Assembly (NCBI RefSeq): GCF_900142545.1
Contig: NZ_FRBF01000010.1
Span: 56,989-120,988, forward strand
Reading direction: 5' to 3'
Length of the DNA stretch: 64,000 nucleotides
DNA from: Fibrobacter sp. UWT2
Lineage (GTDB): Bacteria; Fibrobacterota; Fibrobacteria; Fibrobacterales; Fibrobacteraceae
The position numbers were made by a program, and so were the translations under genes. Positions 36,701 through 44,501 of this stretch are shown in pieces. Positions within the stretch are counted from its first letter, which is position 1. Every line of letters begins with the position of its first letter. Below the pieces are notes generated by a model. That model was given only the letters and a program-made list of their open reading frames with translations. It was not told the DNA's origin and did not search any database.

Positions 36701-37966
36701 GTGGTCGACAGGTTCCCGCAGGTCCAGAATGTGGAATACTGGGATACCGATGGCGATGGTGTTCTTGACCAGATCGTGGCCGTGTTTGACAAGAAGTTGA
36801 CGAAGGACGATATCGACAGTACTCTCTATATGACGTTCCCGTGGTACAGCTATCGCGGTATGATGATTCAGCTGCAAGCTCAGCCGGCTGATCTGAGGAT
36901 TGACCCGAAGGATTCGACCCGCGTTATTTGGGAAGTGTTTGCCACAACGAGACTTGCCTCGGGTGTGACAAGCATTAGCGAAGACCTGCCGCAGGCCAAT
37001 ATCTATACCTACTACAAGATCTTCGGTGAAACCTTCGTGAACGAAGATGTCGCTCCGCTGGTCGACAAGATGGCTCCTGTGGTGGCTAGCGCTACGCTGG
37101 ATTATGGCAAGAAGGCTGACACGCTTTTGGTGGTGTTCTCTGAACCGATTCATTCCAAGGACCTCAAGGGAGTGGATTACTTCTCTTACGTCCATGGTGA
37201 AGAGGTGATTGAACTGAATCCCACGAGAATCGACTGGTCTGCAGACGGCCTTTCCGCAAAGCTGGTGTTTAACGGTAGCGATGGTACGATTATGCCGGGT
37301 GACTCCATTATGGTGCGCAAGGGTGCCAAGGATGCCATCAAGGATAACTATGATAACATCGCCGGCGAAAATCCGCAGTCGGTCATTATCGGCGGCCTGT
37401 TGAACCACTTGGTTGAAGCGACGACCATGGGTAGCTTTGACTTGAACGATGATACTCCGAGGGAAGATGCTGATGGCAAGACGTATACCTTGCAGACCGT
37501 AAGCTCTGTGAACCTGCGCTATATGCCGGGCTCGACCACCAAGGAAGATATGGAAAAAGAAGGTGCCCTTGGTCAGTTGGTGCAGCTGGGCGAGCGCTTT
37601 GTGCCGCAGCTCCTGGACCGTGCGCAGGTTTCTGCCGATGGATCTTACGATCCGACGGTGCTTGATTCCTTGAAGCCCGAAGATGTGTATATCTCGTTCA
37701 TTGTGAACTACTTCGATCACTTGGGCCAGTACGTGAACGACACCATTATCACGGTGCCTTGTAATAGCCCGAAGTTCGGCGGCAACTGCCTTGAAACCGA
37801 CAAGAAGGTCTTTGTGAACTGGAACTTCAAGGATCACAAGGGACGCTTCGTGGGAACCGGCGTTTACAACGTTCAGTTCAAGATGGTGGTCCGTTACGAA
37901 GACAAGAAGATTGTCGAAGAAATCAAGGACAAGTGGGGCGTCCGCCGCAAGAAACACAAAAAGTAG
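33734..37966 (+). CDS. Giant secreted surface protein with Ser/Gly/Asn-rich linker
   Basis: 1410 residues from ATG 33734 (AGAGGG upstream; signal peptide MLLLSAVACFA-AD). The N-terminal ~420 residues are beta-rich (propeller-like repeats such as HTDGDLLVAAQGTPIHKISK and GAHGGTYDTYSKTIFVFGG). A low-complexity block from about 435 to 640 is built of Ser, Gly and Asn and ends in an acidic run (EDEDDDDDDG). The second half carries Ig-like modules with calcium-loop-like DTDGDG motifs (WDTDGDGVLDQIVAVF) and ends in a FlgD-like domain (VNWNFKDHKGRFVGTGVY) as in the previous gene, with a Lys/Arg-rich tail. Probably displayed on the cell surface. Confidence 0.78.
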   Translation: MRNTIKFIPMLLLSAVACFAADIEIPAPENPATGIWIQQIGDIVPHAATKATLYYTKFREKDRVKSISYQYNGAGYLLMKPSDRKTLCTTDDGMQGADGIVHHTDGDLLVAAQGTPIHKISKTAKDSGRVCLVRTAQPTQSTNGFWHLMMDPKEPWLWASGIPGHLYRFSTATDAATSNLSNGYYVKLRPNFERSGNDQLTTVIWDGEGRAFFTYSDYKGGGCEKYDYGKNDYGECTESERKKENKKAYFGVFTDTTWVDVTKQNQKDVGGKVGDKVIQSVGTKILIDGLEGAHGGTYDTYSKTIFVFGGARIVQIRPHVNGKNVTAEVVATIDLRKYFFVESYANMPEPRTWDGGPVGWRLDQGTTDGYGHLFVASNTGHMVFVDFAANPEKLINDNVLIHVQYVDKYLDDLAPLSGVGVIREGGHSGGDEELSSSSQSSSSLVEYHESSSSAKSSSSNGNGGSSNSNGSSSSGTSMSSAGNGNSSGGDASSSGSNSGSSNSNGGSSNSNGGSSNSNGSSSDSNGGNSSGNENGSSGNDGTSSAGDSNMSSGGNGGHSSSNSNGGNSSSGGNGNGEDEGGKSSSSKNHGSGEDEGDYSSSSNKYYGVEDEDDDDDDGLDMYPTMERFEKGDSIVSKTVVLAPTDPNPDDPNVVVINGNSYKLTNSPVSDTLDLHYNSGLDSAKVGDVVAITLDPDKVKKYFGDPDSLKIVSRTDVQLIDPATGEKTDYLEVNADGSVTIFVTADKVVQGGSIKVFGGNEMVIIDNINFYDPIPDTYIGYIKDTDGDMSLDYVEILLKDSLPESYVLDGVQLVIDGKVYDCVNPELNTARDRIYVDKLSEYLVLPPVGEFPKDAKALVSYRDKAGSDAAYVRESPIVEVGSNVIKDAYAIRSVNGMDSLFLQYNIDLFPVDVSIPEMMVMLKQDAERYGFDVDQIKKVYMPAKDIVIFVGKSFKLKGDYKDSVSLYPGATFTNLPYITSDEYEREVPVKVVDRFPQVQNVEYWDTDGDGVLDQIVAVFDKKLTKDDIDSTLYMTFPWYSYRGMMIQLQAQPADLRIDPKDSTRVIWEVFATTRLASGVTSISEDLPQANIYTYYKIFGETFVNEDVAPLVDKMAPVVASATLDYGKKADTLLVVFSEPIHSKDLKGVDYFSYVHGEEVIELNPTRIDWSADGLSAKLVFNGSDGTIMPGDSIMVRKGAKDAIKDNYDNIAGENPQSVIIGGLLNHLVEATTMGSFDLNDDTPREDADGKTYTLQTVSSVNLRYMPGSTTKEDMEKEGALGQLVQLGERFVPQLLDRAQVSADGSYDPTVLDSLKPEDVYISFIVNYFDHLGQYVNDTIITVPCNSPKFGGNCLETDKKVFVNWNFKDHKGRFVGTGVYNVQFKMVVRYEDKKIVEEIKDKWGVRRKKHKK

Positions 37967-37972
37967 CATTGA

Positions 37973-38019
37973 GCACGGGCTTCGCCCTTTGAGCGGTGAG
38001 CCCGGGTGCAAAGCACCCT
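37973..38019. repeat. Short GC-rich hairpins after the giant gene
   Basis: GGGCTTCGCCC (small hairpin), GAGCGGTGAGC and GGGTGCAAAGCACCC (hairpin) stand in a row in a gene-free gap. Resembles REP-type filler DNA. Confidence 0.45.
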
Positions 38020-38033
38020 GTGGGTAGAATATG

Positions 38034-38068
38034 AAAAAACATTCGGCGGTAGCTGAATGTTTTTTTTG
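38034..38068. terminator. Bidirectional terminator-like hairpin
   Basis: AAACATTCGGC, loop GGTA, GCTGAATGTTT (one G.U), flanked by an A run and followed by TTTTTTT. It should end the giant-gene transcript and also suits the convergent sigma gene. Confidence 0.75.
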
Positions 38069-38149
38069 TCTCAAAGCCCAAAGTTCCCGAAGGGAGCGAG
38101 CTCGTAGCTCATATCTGTTATTTGTTGATTTTAGTCAGCTTGTGGAAAA

Positions 38150-38171
38150 GGGGTCCAGGGGGCGGAGCCCC
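38150..38171. repeat. GGGGTCC...GGAGCCCC palindromic repeat
   Basis: GGGGTCCAGGG followed by GGCGGAGCCCC; arms GGGGTCC/GGAGCCCC can fold. Stands just past the sigma gene stop in otherwise featureless DNA. Confidence 0.4.
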
Positions 38172-38189
38172 ATGCGTCTAGGGCTGCCA

Positions 38190-39002
38190 TTACTTATTAA
38201 TGGCGGCCAGGAAGGCGTCCTTCTTGTCCTGCAAGAATTCCTTGCTGTTGTACTTACGGATGCGGCGGAGAGCCTGGTCGCGCAACTGACGGACACGTTC
38301 GTGAGAGATGTTCATGGATTCGCCCACTTCGCGAAGCGTCTGCGGAGCTTCCTGGTTGATACCGAAGATGCCGGTAATCACCTTGGCTTCGCGTTCCGGA
38401 AGCTGTTCCATGAGGTCGCGAGCCAAAGCTTCGACGCTCTGGATTTCGGATTCGTTTTCCGGGTTCGTTGCGGTACCGTCGGGGAGCACTTCGGCGTAGG
38501 TTGCCTTGGAGTCTGCCTTGAGCGGGCTGTCAAACGAAACGCCGCGCTGACCGATCTGGATAAGTTCGCGGATTTCTTCGTTGATTTCCTTACCGCGGCT
38601 CTGTTCGTGCAAAGCCTTACGCACGCGGAGGTGCTGGTTAGCCGGCAAGCGAATCAGGTTGCCCTGTTCGTTGATGGCGCGGGTAATGTAAGCCTTGATC
38701 CACCACACGCCGTAACTAATGAACTTAAGACCACGGGTATGTTCAAAGGATTCGATAGCACGTACAAGACCCATAGCGCCTTCGCTCACCAAGTCCGGCA
38801 GCGGAATCGGGCAACCACGGTATTGAATAGCGACTTTCAAAACAAAACGCATGTTTGCAGAAATAAGCTTCTTACGGGCGATCTTGTCGCCTTCTTTAGC
38901 TTTCTGGAACAGAATCTGCTCTTCTTCACGAGAGAGGGGAGCGGTGCGTCTAATATCTTCGAGGTAACGTTTTAGAGTAGTATCAGTAGAATCAATATGC
39001 AT
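38190..39002 (-). CDS. RNA polymerase sigma factor, RpoD/SigA-like (second in window)
   Basis: 270 residues. Region 1.2 (LKRYLEDIRRTAPLSREEE), region 2 (NMRFVLKVAIQYRGCPIPLP, EGAMGLVRAIESFEHTRG, FISYGVWWIKAYITRAINEQ), region 3 and region 4 (LREVGESMNISHERVRQLRD). It lacks the long N-terminal part of RpoD, and differs from the sigma at 2424-3275 enough to be a separate paralogue; either may be primary. A long upstream gap (39003-39256) has several palindromes. Confidence 0.92.
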   Translation of the reverse strand: MHIDSTDTTLKRYLEDIRRTAPLSREEEQILFQKAKEGDKIARKKLISANMRFVLKVAIQYRGCPIPLPDLVSEGAMGLVRAIESFEHTRGLKFISYGVWWIKAYITRAINEQGNLIRLPANQHLRVRKALHEQSRGKEINEEIRELIQIGQRGVSFDSPLKADSKATYAEVLPDGTATNPENESEIQSVEALARDLMEQLPEREAKVITGIFGINQEAPQTLREVGESMNISHERVRQLRDQALRRIRKYNSKEFLQDKKDAFLAAINK

Positions 39003-39054
39003 TTTATAACCTTACATCCTTAATATCGCTTTTTTTAAAGCAAGATGCGTGCCA

Positions 39055-39177
39055 AAAGTGTAAAAAAATTGCAAAGTGTATCAAATTTCCCGTATATTGT
39101 CACACTTTCGTGAATTCTGTCTCTAAATTTAGAAAAATTGTCTTTGATTTTCAACTATTGTCGTGATTTTATGACAA
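39055..39177. promoter_or_regulatory. Palindrome-rich sigma factor upstream region
   Basis: AAAGTGTA occurs at 39055 and 39073, with ACACTTT inverted at 39102. TCTAAATTTAGA (39122-39133) is a perfect 12-bp palindrome. TTGTC (39158) and GACAA (39173) are inverted around 10 nt. Candidate operators for the divergent sigma gene or the methyltransferase gene; no protein can be named. Confidence 0.4.
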
Positions 39178-39241
39178 ATCCGGCGCTTGGCGTGAAATCC
39201 CCATAGGCGTAGCGTTTGCGAATTTGTTTTCAATATTTTCG

Positions 39242-39249
39242 TATATTTT
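39242..39249 (+). promoter_or_regulatory. Candidate -7 promoter box TATATTTT
   Basis: 7 nt before the ATG at 39257. Confidence 0.45.
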
Positions 39250-39256
39250 ACACGCT

Positions 39257-40036
39257 ATGTCTATTAAAGAACCTGATCAGTCTGTCTGGAACAGATTTTG
39301 GCAACAGAAGAACGATATGGACAAGGTTTACCCTTCGTCCCCGTCCGTGTTGAATACGATTAAGAAGAATTTTAAGCTCGAAGGCCTGAAGGTTTTGGAG
39401 GTTGGCGCCGGTACCGGTCGCGATAGTGCCGAACTTGCTCGCTTGGGTGCCGATGTCTACGTGCTCGATTACGCTGAAAATAGTTTGAAGATTGTAGATG
39501 CCATTCGAGCCAAAGACAACCTTTACGACAATTTGAAGTTGGTCCGTGGCGATGCCTTCAAGGCGCCGTTCCCGGATTGCACTTTTGACCTGGTGTTCCA
39601 TCAGGGTCTGGCCGAACACTTCAAGGATTCGCTCCCGCTGATCAAGGAAAACTACCGCATCTTGAAGCATGGCGGTCATTGTCTGTGCGATGTGCCGCAG
39701 ACGGTTCACCCTTACACCGTCATCAAACATATTCTAATTGCGATGGACAAGTGGTTTGCCGGTTGGGAAAAGCAGTTCACTATGCCGCAGCTCAAGAAGC
39801 TCATGACTGATGCAGGCTTTGAATGTGTTTACCAGTATGGCGACTGGATGCGCCCGAACCTGTTCTACCGCATCTTGCGCGAAGTGGGTTTCAAGGTGGG
39901 CGTGGAGTTGCCGAAGTATCCGCTGCAGGGGACTGCTTACCAGAAGGCCAAGGACGCAATTCTGGACGCACTCGAAAACAATTCGCTTATGCACTACACG
40001 CAGTTGTGCATTGGAGTCTTGGGCAAGAAGCCCTAG
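39257..40036 (+). CDS. SAM-dependent methyltransferase (class I)
   Basis: 259 residues from ATG 39257 (an earlier TTG at 39224 precedes the promoter box). Motif I VLEVGAGTGRDSAELARLGA with DYAEN, motif IV CTFDLVFHQGLAEHF and KHGGHCLCDVPQTVHPYT fit class I methyltransferases of the ubiquinone/polysaccharide type. Substrate unknown; the genes that follow (GT4, flippase-like) suggest a sugar or lipid-linked glycan. Three bp separate it from the GT4 gene. Confidence 0.87.
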   Translation: MSIKEPDQSVWNRFWQQKNDMDKVYPSSPSVLNTIKKNFKLEGLKVLEVGAGTGRDSAELARLGADVYVLDYAENSLKIVDAIRAKDNLYDNLKLVRGDAFKAPFPDCTFDLVFHQGLAEHFKDSLPLIKENYRILKHGGHCLCDVPQTVHPYTVIKHILIAMDKWFAGWEKQFTMPQLKKLMTDAGFECVYQYGDWMRPNLFYRILREVGFKVGVELPKYPLQGTAYQKAKDAILDALENNSLMHYTQLCIGVLGKKP

Positions 40037-40039
40037 CCG

Positions 40040-41185
40040 ATGAACATCCTTGTCGTAAATTATCGCGATCGGTTGCACCCCGCCGCGGGAGGCGCCGAGA
40101 AACACTTACACCGCATTTTTTCTCTGATTGCAGAAGCGGGACACCAGGTGGTGCTCCTGACGACTGCCTTTGCTGGCTGTAAGGAACGCGAAGTCGTCGA
40201 TGGCATCCAGGTGGTGCGCAAGGGTGGCGACCTGCTGTTCCAGCTCACGGTGGCGATGAATATCCGCAAGCTGGATCGCGAGTTTAATTTTGACTTGGTG
40301 GTCGAAGACCTGAATAAGCTTCCTCTGTTCACTCCCTTCTTAATCAAGAAACCGGTGGTGGTGCAAATGCATCACTTGTGGCGTGGCTCGATTTTCCACG
40401 AGGCCTCGTTCCCGGTCGCTTTTGTGGTGTGGGCTTTTGAACGGATGATTCCCTGGTTCTATCGCAAGCAGCCGTTTGTGGTGGTGAGCCCAAGTACCAA
40501 GCGAGAATTGGAAGAAATCGGAATTGCCGAAGACCGCATCTCGGTTATTTACAACGGCTCCGATGATGATGTTGCTGCATCTGTTCCTGATGTTGCTCCG
40601 GTTGAAGAAGAATCTTCTGTACCTTACTTCTTGTGGCTGTCGCGTGTGCATCGCTACAAGGGGATTTGGACGGCGCTTCAGGCGTTTGAAGAATTTGCCG
40701 AGAACCATCCGGATGTAAAGCTGGTGGTGGCGGGTGACGGTCCGCTTCTGAAAAAGATTCCCGCCTGGCTTAAGGAACGGGGACTCGAAGAACACGTTGA
40801 ACTTTTGGGGTTTGTTTCGTCTGAGAAGAAAAAGAAACTGCTTGCACATGCGGTGGCACTTTTGCAGACGAGTTTCAAGGAAGGCTGGGGCTTGACTGTC
40901 GTCGAGGCTGCTAAGCACGGAACGACGACGATTGCCAGCGATGTGCCTGGGCTCAGGGACAGTGTGCGAAATGGTGAAACGGGACTTTTGTTCCCGGTGG
41001 GAGATGCACACACTTGTGCCATGGAAATGGATAGGCTTTATAGCGATGACGACCTGCGTACGAGACTTTCGCAGGCAGCCAAAAGCTATGCGGGGGAATT
41101 CCGTTGGGACTGCGCTGCGGAACAGACTCTTGACTTGATTCAAGAGGCTATTATCCAGCGTCAGGTAGGGGGAGGAGATGAGTAA
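40040..41185 (+). CDS. Glycosyltransferase family 4
   Basis: 381 residues. N-terminal GT-B start (VVNYRDRLHPAAGGAEKHLH) and the C-terminal EX7E-type segment (FKEGWGLTVVEAAKHGTTTI then ASDVPGLRDSVRNGETG). A retaining enzyme that adds sugar to a lipid- or glycan acceptor on the cytoplasmic side; donor unknown. Second in a three-gene unit; overlaps the next ATG by 8 bp. Confidence 0.93.
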   Translation: MNILVVNYRDRLHPAAGGAEKHLHRIFSLIAEAGHQVVLLTTAFAGCKEREVVDGIQVVRKGGDLLFQLTVAMNIRKLDREFNFDLVVEDLNKLPLFTPFLIKKPVVVQMHHLWRGSIFHEASFPVAFVVWAFERMIPWFYRKQPFVVVSPSTKRELEEIGIAEDRISVIYNGSDDDVAASVPDVAPVEEESSVPYFLWLSRVHRYKGIWTALQAFEEFAENHPDVKLVVAGDGPLLKKIPAWLKERGLEEHVELLGFVSSEKKKKLLAHAVALLQTSFKEGWGLTVVEAAKHGTTTIASDVPGLRDSVRNGETGLLFPVGDAHTCAMEMDRLYSDDDLRTRLSQAAKSYAGEFRWDCAAEQTLDLIQEAIIQRQVGGGDE

Positions 41186-42209
41186 AATAGATGGTCGACT
41201 GAAGTCGGCTCTGATTTTTTGTTTGAAGCTGGTGGTGACGATTGTTCCCGCCTACTTTGTGTACCGAAACATCGTGATGGCTCCGGACTGGAGCGTTGAC
41301 GATTTGTATCGTCTGTTCAGTACGCATAGCGTTTGGCCTTTGATTGTTGCACTTTTGTGTCTGGGTCTTTCGAATTTTACGGCGTGCTTGCAGTGGAAGC
41401 TTTTGCTTGAAAAGCAGAACGTGAAACTCGGTTACGGACATTTGCTCAAGCTTTATTATGTGGGCTTGTTCTTTAATAACTTTATGCCGGGTAACGTGGG
41501 CGGCGATGCCAAGAAGATTTACGATATCCGTATGCAGGGTGGTCAGGATACGGTTGGCGCCGGACTTACGGCAACCTTCTTTGACCGCCTTTACGGGCTG
41601 TTCTTTATTACGCTGTTTGCGCTTGCGATGGGCCTTCTGTTCTTTATGCACGACGAAGCGCAGCGTTCGTTCATGTGGCCGTCGGTGTGGATTTTCCTCG
41701 GCTTCTGTGCGCTGTTTGCCGCTCTTTGCAGCCGTAGACTCGGTCGCCTGTTGTGCAAAATCTTGACGAAGGTTTTCCCGAAAAAAATTAACGAGCGCTT
41801 GATACATATGTTCGAACGTTTCCAGCATTTCCGCTCGGTCAAGTTGTTCGCTTCTATCAATTTGCTTTCGGCGGTGACTCAGGGCCTTCGAATCTTGGTT
41901 CATTATTTTTGCGGAATCGCGGTCGGTGTCGACCTCTCGATTTCGTGGTACTTCTATTACATTCCGCTGGTTGCGATCGTGAGTGCGCTCCCGATTTCGA
42001 TTGGTGGCTTTGGTCCGCGTGAACTTTTGGCGCAGTCGCTTTTTGCTCGTGCCGGAGTGCCGGGGCTTGAATCGGTGGTGATTCAGTTGCTTGCTTACTT
42101 TGTGAGCTTGTTGCTGAGCCTGTTCGGTGCATTTGTGTTTTTGCTTGGAGGGTCGCCTGTGGCGAACGCTCCTGCGAAAGACTTGGCAACTGAAGGCGAA
42201 CCGAAATAA
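41178..42209 (+). CDS. Lysylphosphatidylglycerol synthase TM-like / flippase-like membrane protein
   Basis: 343 residues with about 8 membrane segments. The NFMPGNVGGDAKKIYDIRMQ segment is the hallmark of the LPG_synthase_TM (UPF0104, AglD-like) family, and GGFGPRELLAQSLFARAGV matches its second conserved region. Members without the synthase domain are thought to move lipid-linked intermediates. Its place after the methyltransferase and GT4 genes fits a glycan or glycolipid operon. A 99-bp gap then leads to the helicase fusion gene. Confidence 0.87.
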   Translation: MSKIDGRLKSALIFCLKLVVTIVPAYFVYRNIVMAPDWSVDDLYRLFSTHSVWPLIVALLCLGLSNFTACLQWKLLLEKQNVKLGYGHLLKLYYVGLFFNNFMPGNVGGDAKKIYDIRMQGGQDTVGAGLTATFFDRLYGLFFITLFALAMGLLFFMHDEAQRSFMWPSVWIFLGFCALFAALCSRRLGRLLCKILTKVFPKKINERLIHMFERFQHFRSVKLFASINLLSAVTQGLRILVHYFCGIAVGVDLSISWYFYYIPLVAIVSALPISIGGFGPRELLAQSLFARAGVPGLESVVIQLLAYFVSLLLSLFGAFVFLLGGSPVANAPAKDLATEGEPK

Positions 42210-42308
42210 TTCGACGGCGTAGGCCTTGAACAGACGTTGGGGCGTGCGTCGGTTTTTAGATAGCGGTGGCGATTTACATGTACTTCGCCCCATTCCATAA
42301 GAGGCGTT

Positions 42309-44501
42309 ATGGACGCCGAAGAAATCCTGAAAGGGTTGAATTCTGACCAGCGTGCGGCGGTGCTGCACGACCATGAAAAAGGTGCGCAACTTTTGATTCT
42401 GGCGGGTGCCGGCTCGGGCAAGACTTCCGTCTTGACCAAGCGAATCCAGTACAGGATTCTTTGCGGTGTAGAACCCGAAAAAATCCTAGCGCTGACCTTC
42501 ACCGCAAAGGCCGCCGCCGAGATGCGGGAACGCGTGCAGAAGTTGTTCCCGAATGCGGGCGTGCGGCTGTGTACGTTCCATTCGCTGGCGCTGTACATGC
42601 TGAAGTGTAATGTGCCGAATGGTGCGGGCGGTGAGTGCCCAGCTTATGAACTTTTGGGTTTCAAGAAAATGCCTGTGCCGACGGAATCGTCGGAGCGTGA
42701 ATTTTCGCAGGCGCTGTCGAAACTCAAGTTGAAAGTCAAGGTGTCGCGGGAGAACCTGTTTTCGGATTGCTACGGTGCAGCGGTGTCGGCGAAGTTGCAA
42801 CCGCTTCGCGAGGCGGTTTTGGAATCGGGACAAGTCGTATTCGAAGACTTGATTTATTCGGCGATTCAATTGCTTGAAACCAACGAGGTGGCGCGGGATT
42901 ATTTTCGCGAACAGTGGAAAGAGATTTTGGTGGACGAGTACCAAGATATCAACCCGTCGCAGTACCGCTTGGTAAAGGGACTGCTCGGCGAACGAAAGCA
43001 ATTGTTTGTCGTGGGCGATGACGACCAGGCCATATACGGATTCCGCGGTGCCGACATCGGAAACATCGAGCGCTTTTGCGAAGACTTCAAGGAAAGCACG
43101 CAAATTCGATTGGAATGGAATTATCGTTCGGTACCGAATGTGCTGTACTTGGCGAATGACATTTTCAAGAACAAGCCGATTCACTTGCGCAAGATGCTGC
43201 GTGCAGGAAACCTGAAAGGGTCCGGCGGAAATCCGCTCTATAAGGAAAATCGCAAACCCGAAATTTGGGTGTCCGATAATCCTGTCGAAGAAATCCAGAA
43301 GATTGTCGTGTCCATCAAAGAACTTCGTGAAGGTTACGACCTTGCCTGGAAAAATTTTGCGATTCTCGTTCGCTACAACCGGCAGCGCCTTTACTACGAG
43401 CAAGCTCTTCGCGACTATGGAATTCCTATTGCTGGCGATGTGGTGACGGAGGCGGGGGAGTCTTCGCCCGAGGTAACTATTGAAGACGGCGTGCATATCG
43501 AAACGGTGCATGCCTCCAAGGGGCTCCAGTATGCGGTGGTGTATTATGCGGGCTTATGTGAAAAACTCACTCCCGGAGAATGTACCGGCGACCGCAAGGC
43601 CCGTAAAAAGCAACTGGACGAGGAACGTAGGCTTTACTACGTCGGGGTGACCCGTGCCGAGGCGTGCCTATTTTTGTTATATTGCAAGCGTAGATTCTGG
43701 AAAGGCCGGTTGCGTCGTTTTAGGCGCTCAAGGTTTTTGCCTAAGGAATCAAAAAATTATTCGGTAGCGTTTATGCCTGTAATCTTGTTTAAAATCTATG
43801 TCGCGGTGTCGGTGCTGGGGTATATGCTGTTTTATATCCTCACACTTCCGTTTACCAAGCCCTATTACGGAAAAAATTTTGACGCATGGCTTGATCGTAA
43901 GATTCAGGATTTTTCAAGATTCTGCATGAAGGTGCTGCGTGTCGATTTGACGATTGAAGACCAGGCTCAGCTCGGTAAAGTTGATTGGAGTCGCCCGGTG
44001 TTCATTGTCGGGAACCACAATTCGTTTGCCGATATTCCGATTGTATTTCTGGCTCTCCAGAAGACGGTCGGTTTTGTGGCAAAGCAGTCTCTCGCTCGCA
44101 TTCCGTTCCTGAATTTCTGGATGCATAAGATCGGTTGCATTCTGGTGAATCGCGAAAAGGGTGGTGCCGCAAAGGCTGTCCGTGATGCGATTGCAAAAAG
44201 AGGCAAGTCGGTGCGTGTGTTTATTTTCCCTGAAGGAACCCGCAGTAAGACGGGTGCGCTCGGCTCTTTCAAGAGCGGTGTGTTCCGCTTTGCCTGCGAA
44301 AACGATGCCTTTATGCTGCCGATTGTCATTAAGGGCTCTGGCCCTGTGTGGGAACGCCGTAAAGATACCAAGCGCTGCAAGGTGAACGTGAAGGTGCTGG
44401 CGCCGATCGATGTTCTGGAGTGCCGCAAGGAAAACGAAAAGTTCGACCCTAAGGTTCACATGCTCCCCATGGTCCACAAGATGATGGAGGAAGCCCTGTG
44501 A
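42309..44501 (+). CDS. UvrD/Rep-like helicase fused to a PlsC-type acyltransferase
   Basis: 730 residues in one open frame. Residues 1-488 carry the SF1A helicase set: GAGSGKT (33-39), LTFTAKAAAEMRERV, VDEYQDINPSQYRL, VVGDDDQAIYGFRGADI, LEWNYRS, VHIETVHASKGLQYAVV and RRLYYVGVTRAEACLF. Residues 489-730 form a full-length 1-acyl-glycerol-3-phosphate acyltransferase: membrane helix, HX4D (H570-D575 in NHNSFADIP), and FPEGTRSKTG (640-649). An in-frame ATG at 43773 would start a normal PlsC of 242 residues. Just upstream (43751-43756) is an A6 run; deleting one A gives TAG at 43765, five bases before that ATG. The ATP-binding and DNA-unwinding role is from family knowledge; the acyltransferase would make phosphatidic acid at the membrane. 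The stop overlaps the murI start by 4 bp. Confidence 0.85.
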   Translation: MDAEEILKGLNSDQRAAVLHDHEKGAQLLILAGAGSGKTSVLTKRIQYRILCGVEPEKILALTFTAKAAAEMRERVQKLFPNAGVRLCTFHSLALYMLKCNVPNGAGGECPAYELLGFKKMPVPTESSEREFSQALSKLKLKVKVSRENLFSDCYGAAVSAKLQPLREAVLESGQVVFEDLIYSAIQLLETNEVARDYFREQWKEILVDEYQDINPSQYRLVKGLLGERKQLFVVGDDDQAIYGFRGADIGNIERFCEDFKESTQIRLEWNYRSVPNVLYLANDIFKNKPIHLRKMLRAGNLKGSGGNPLYKENRKPEIWVSDNPVEEIQKIVVSIKELREGYDLAWKNFAILVRYNRQRLYYEQALRDYGIPIAGDVVTEAGESSPEVTIEDGVHIETVHASKGLQYAVVYYAGLCEKLTPGECTGDRKARKKQLDEERRLYYVGVTRAEACLFLLYCKRRFWKGRLRRFRRSRFLPKESKNYSVAFMPVILFKIYVAVSVLGYMLFYILTLPFTKPYYGKNFDAWLDRKIQDFSRFCMKVLRVDLTIEDQAQLGKVDWSRPVFIVGNHNSFADIPIVFLALQKTVGFVAKQSLARIPFLNFWMHKIGCILVNREKGGAAKAVRDAIAKRGKSVRVFIFPEGTRSKTGALGSFKSGVFRFACENDAFMLPIVIKGSGPVWERRKDTKRCKVNVKVLAPIDVLECRKENEKFDPKVHMLPMVHKMMEEAL

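Noticed and set aside
36452..38074. 540-codon minus-strand frame opposite the giant protein
   Set aside because: Antisense to repeats of GAT/GAC-rich coding sequence and runs through a terminator; no start signal.
43751..43792. Calling the helicase and acyltransferase as two separate genes
   Set aside because: The sequence as given has no stop between them; the A6 run makes an indel possible, so this is recorded as a finding and not as two features.
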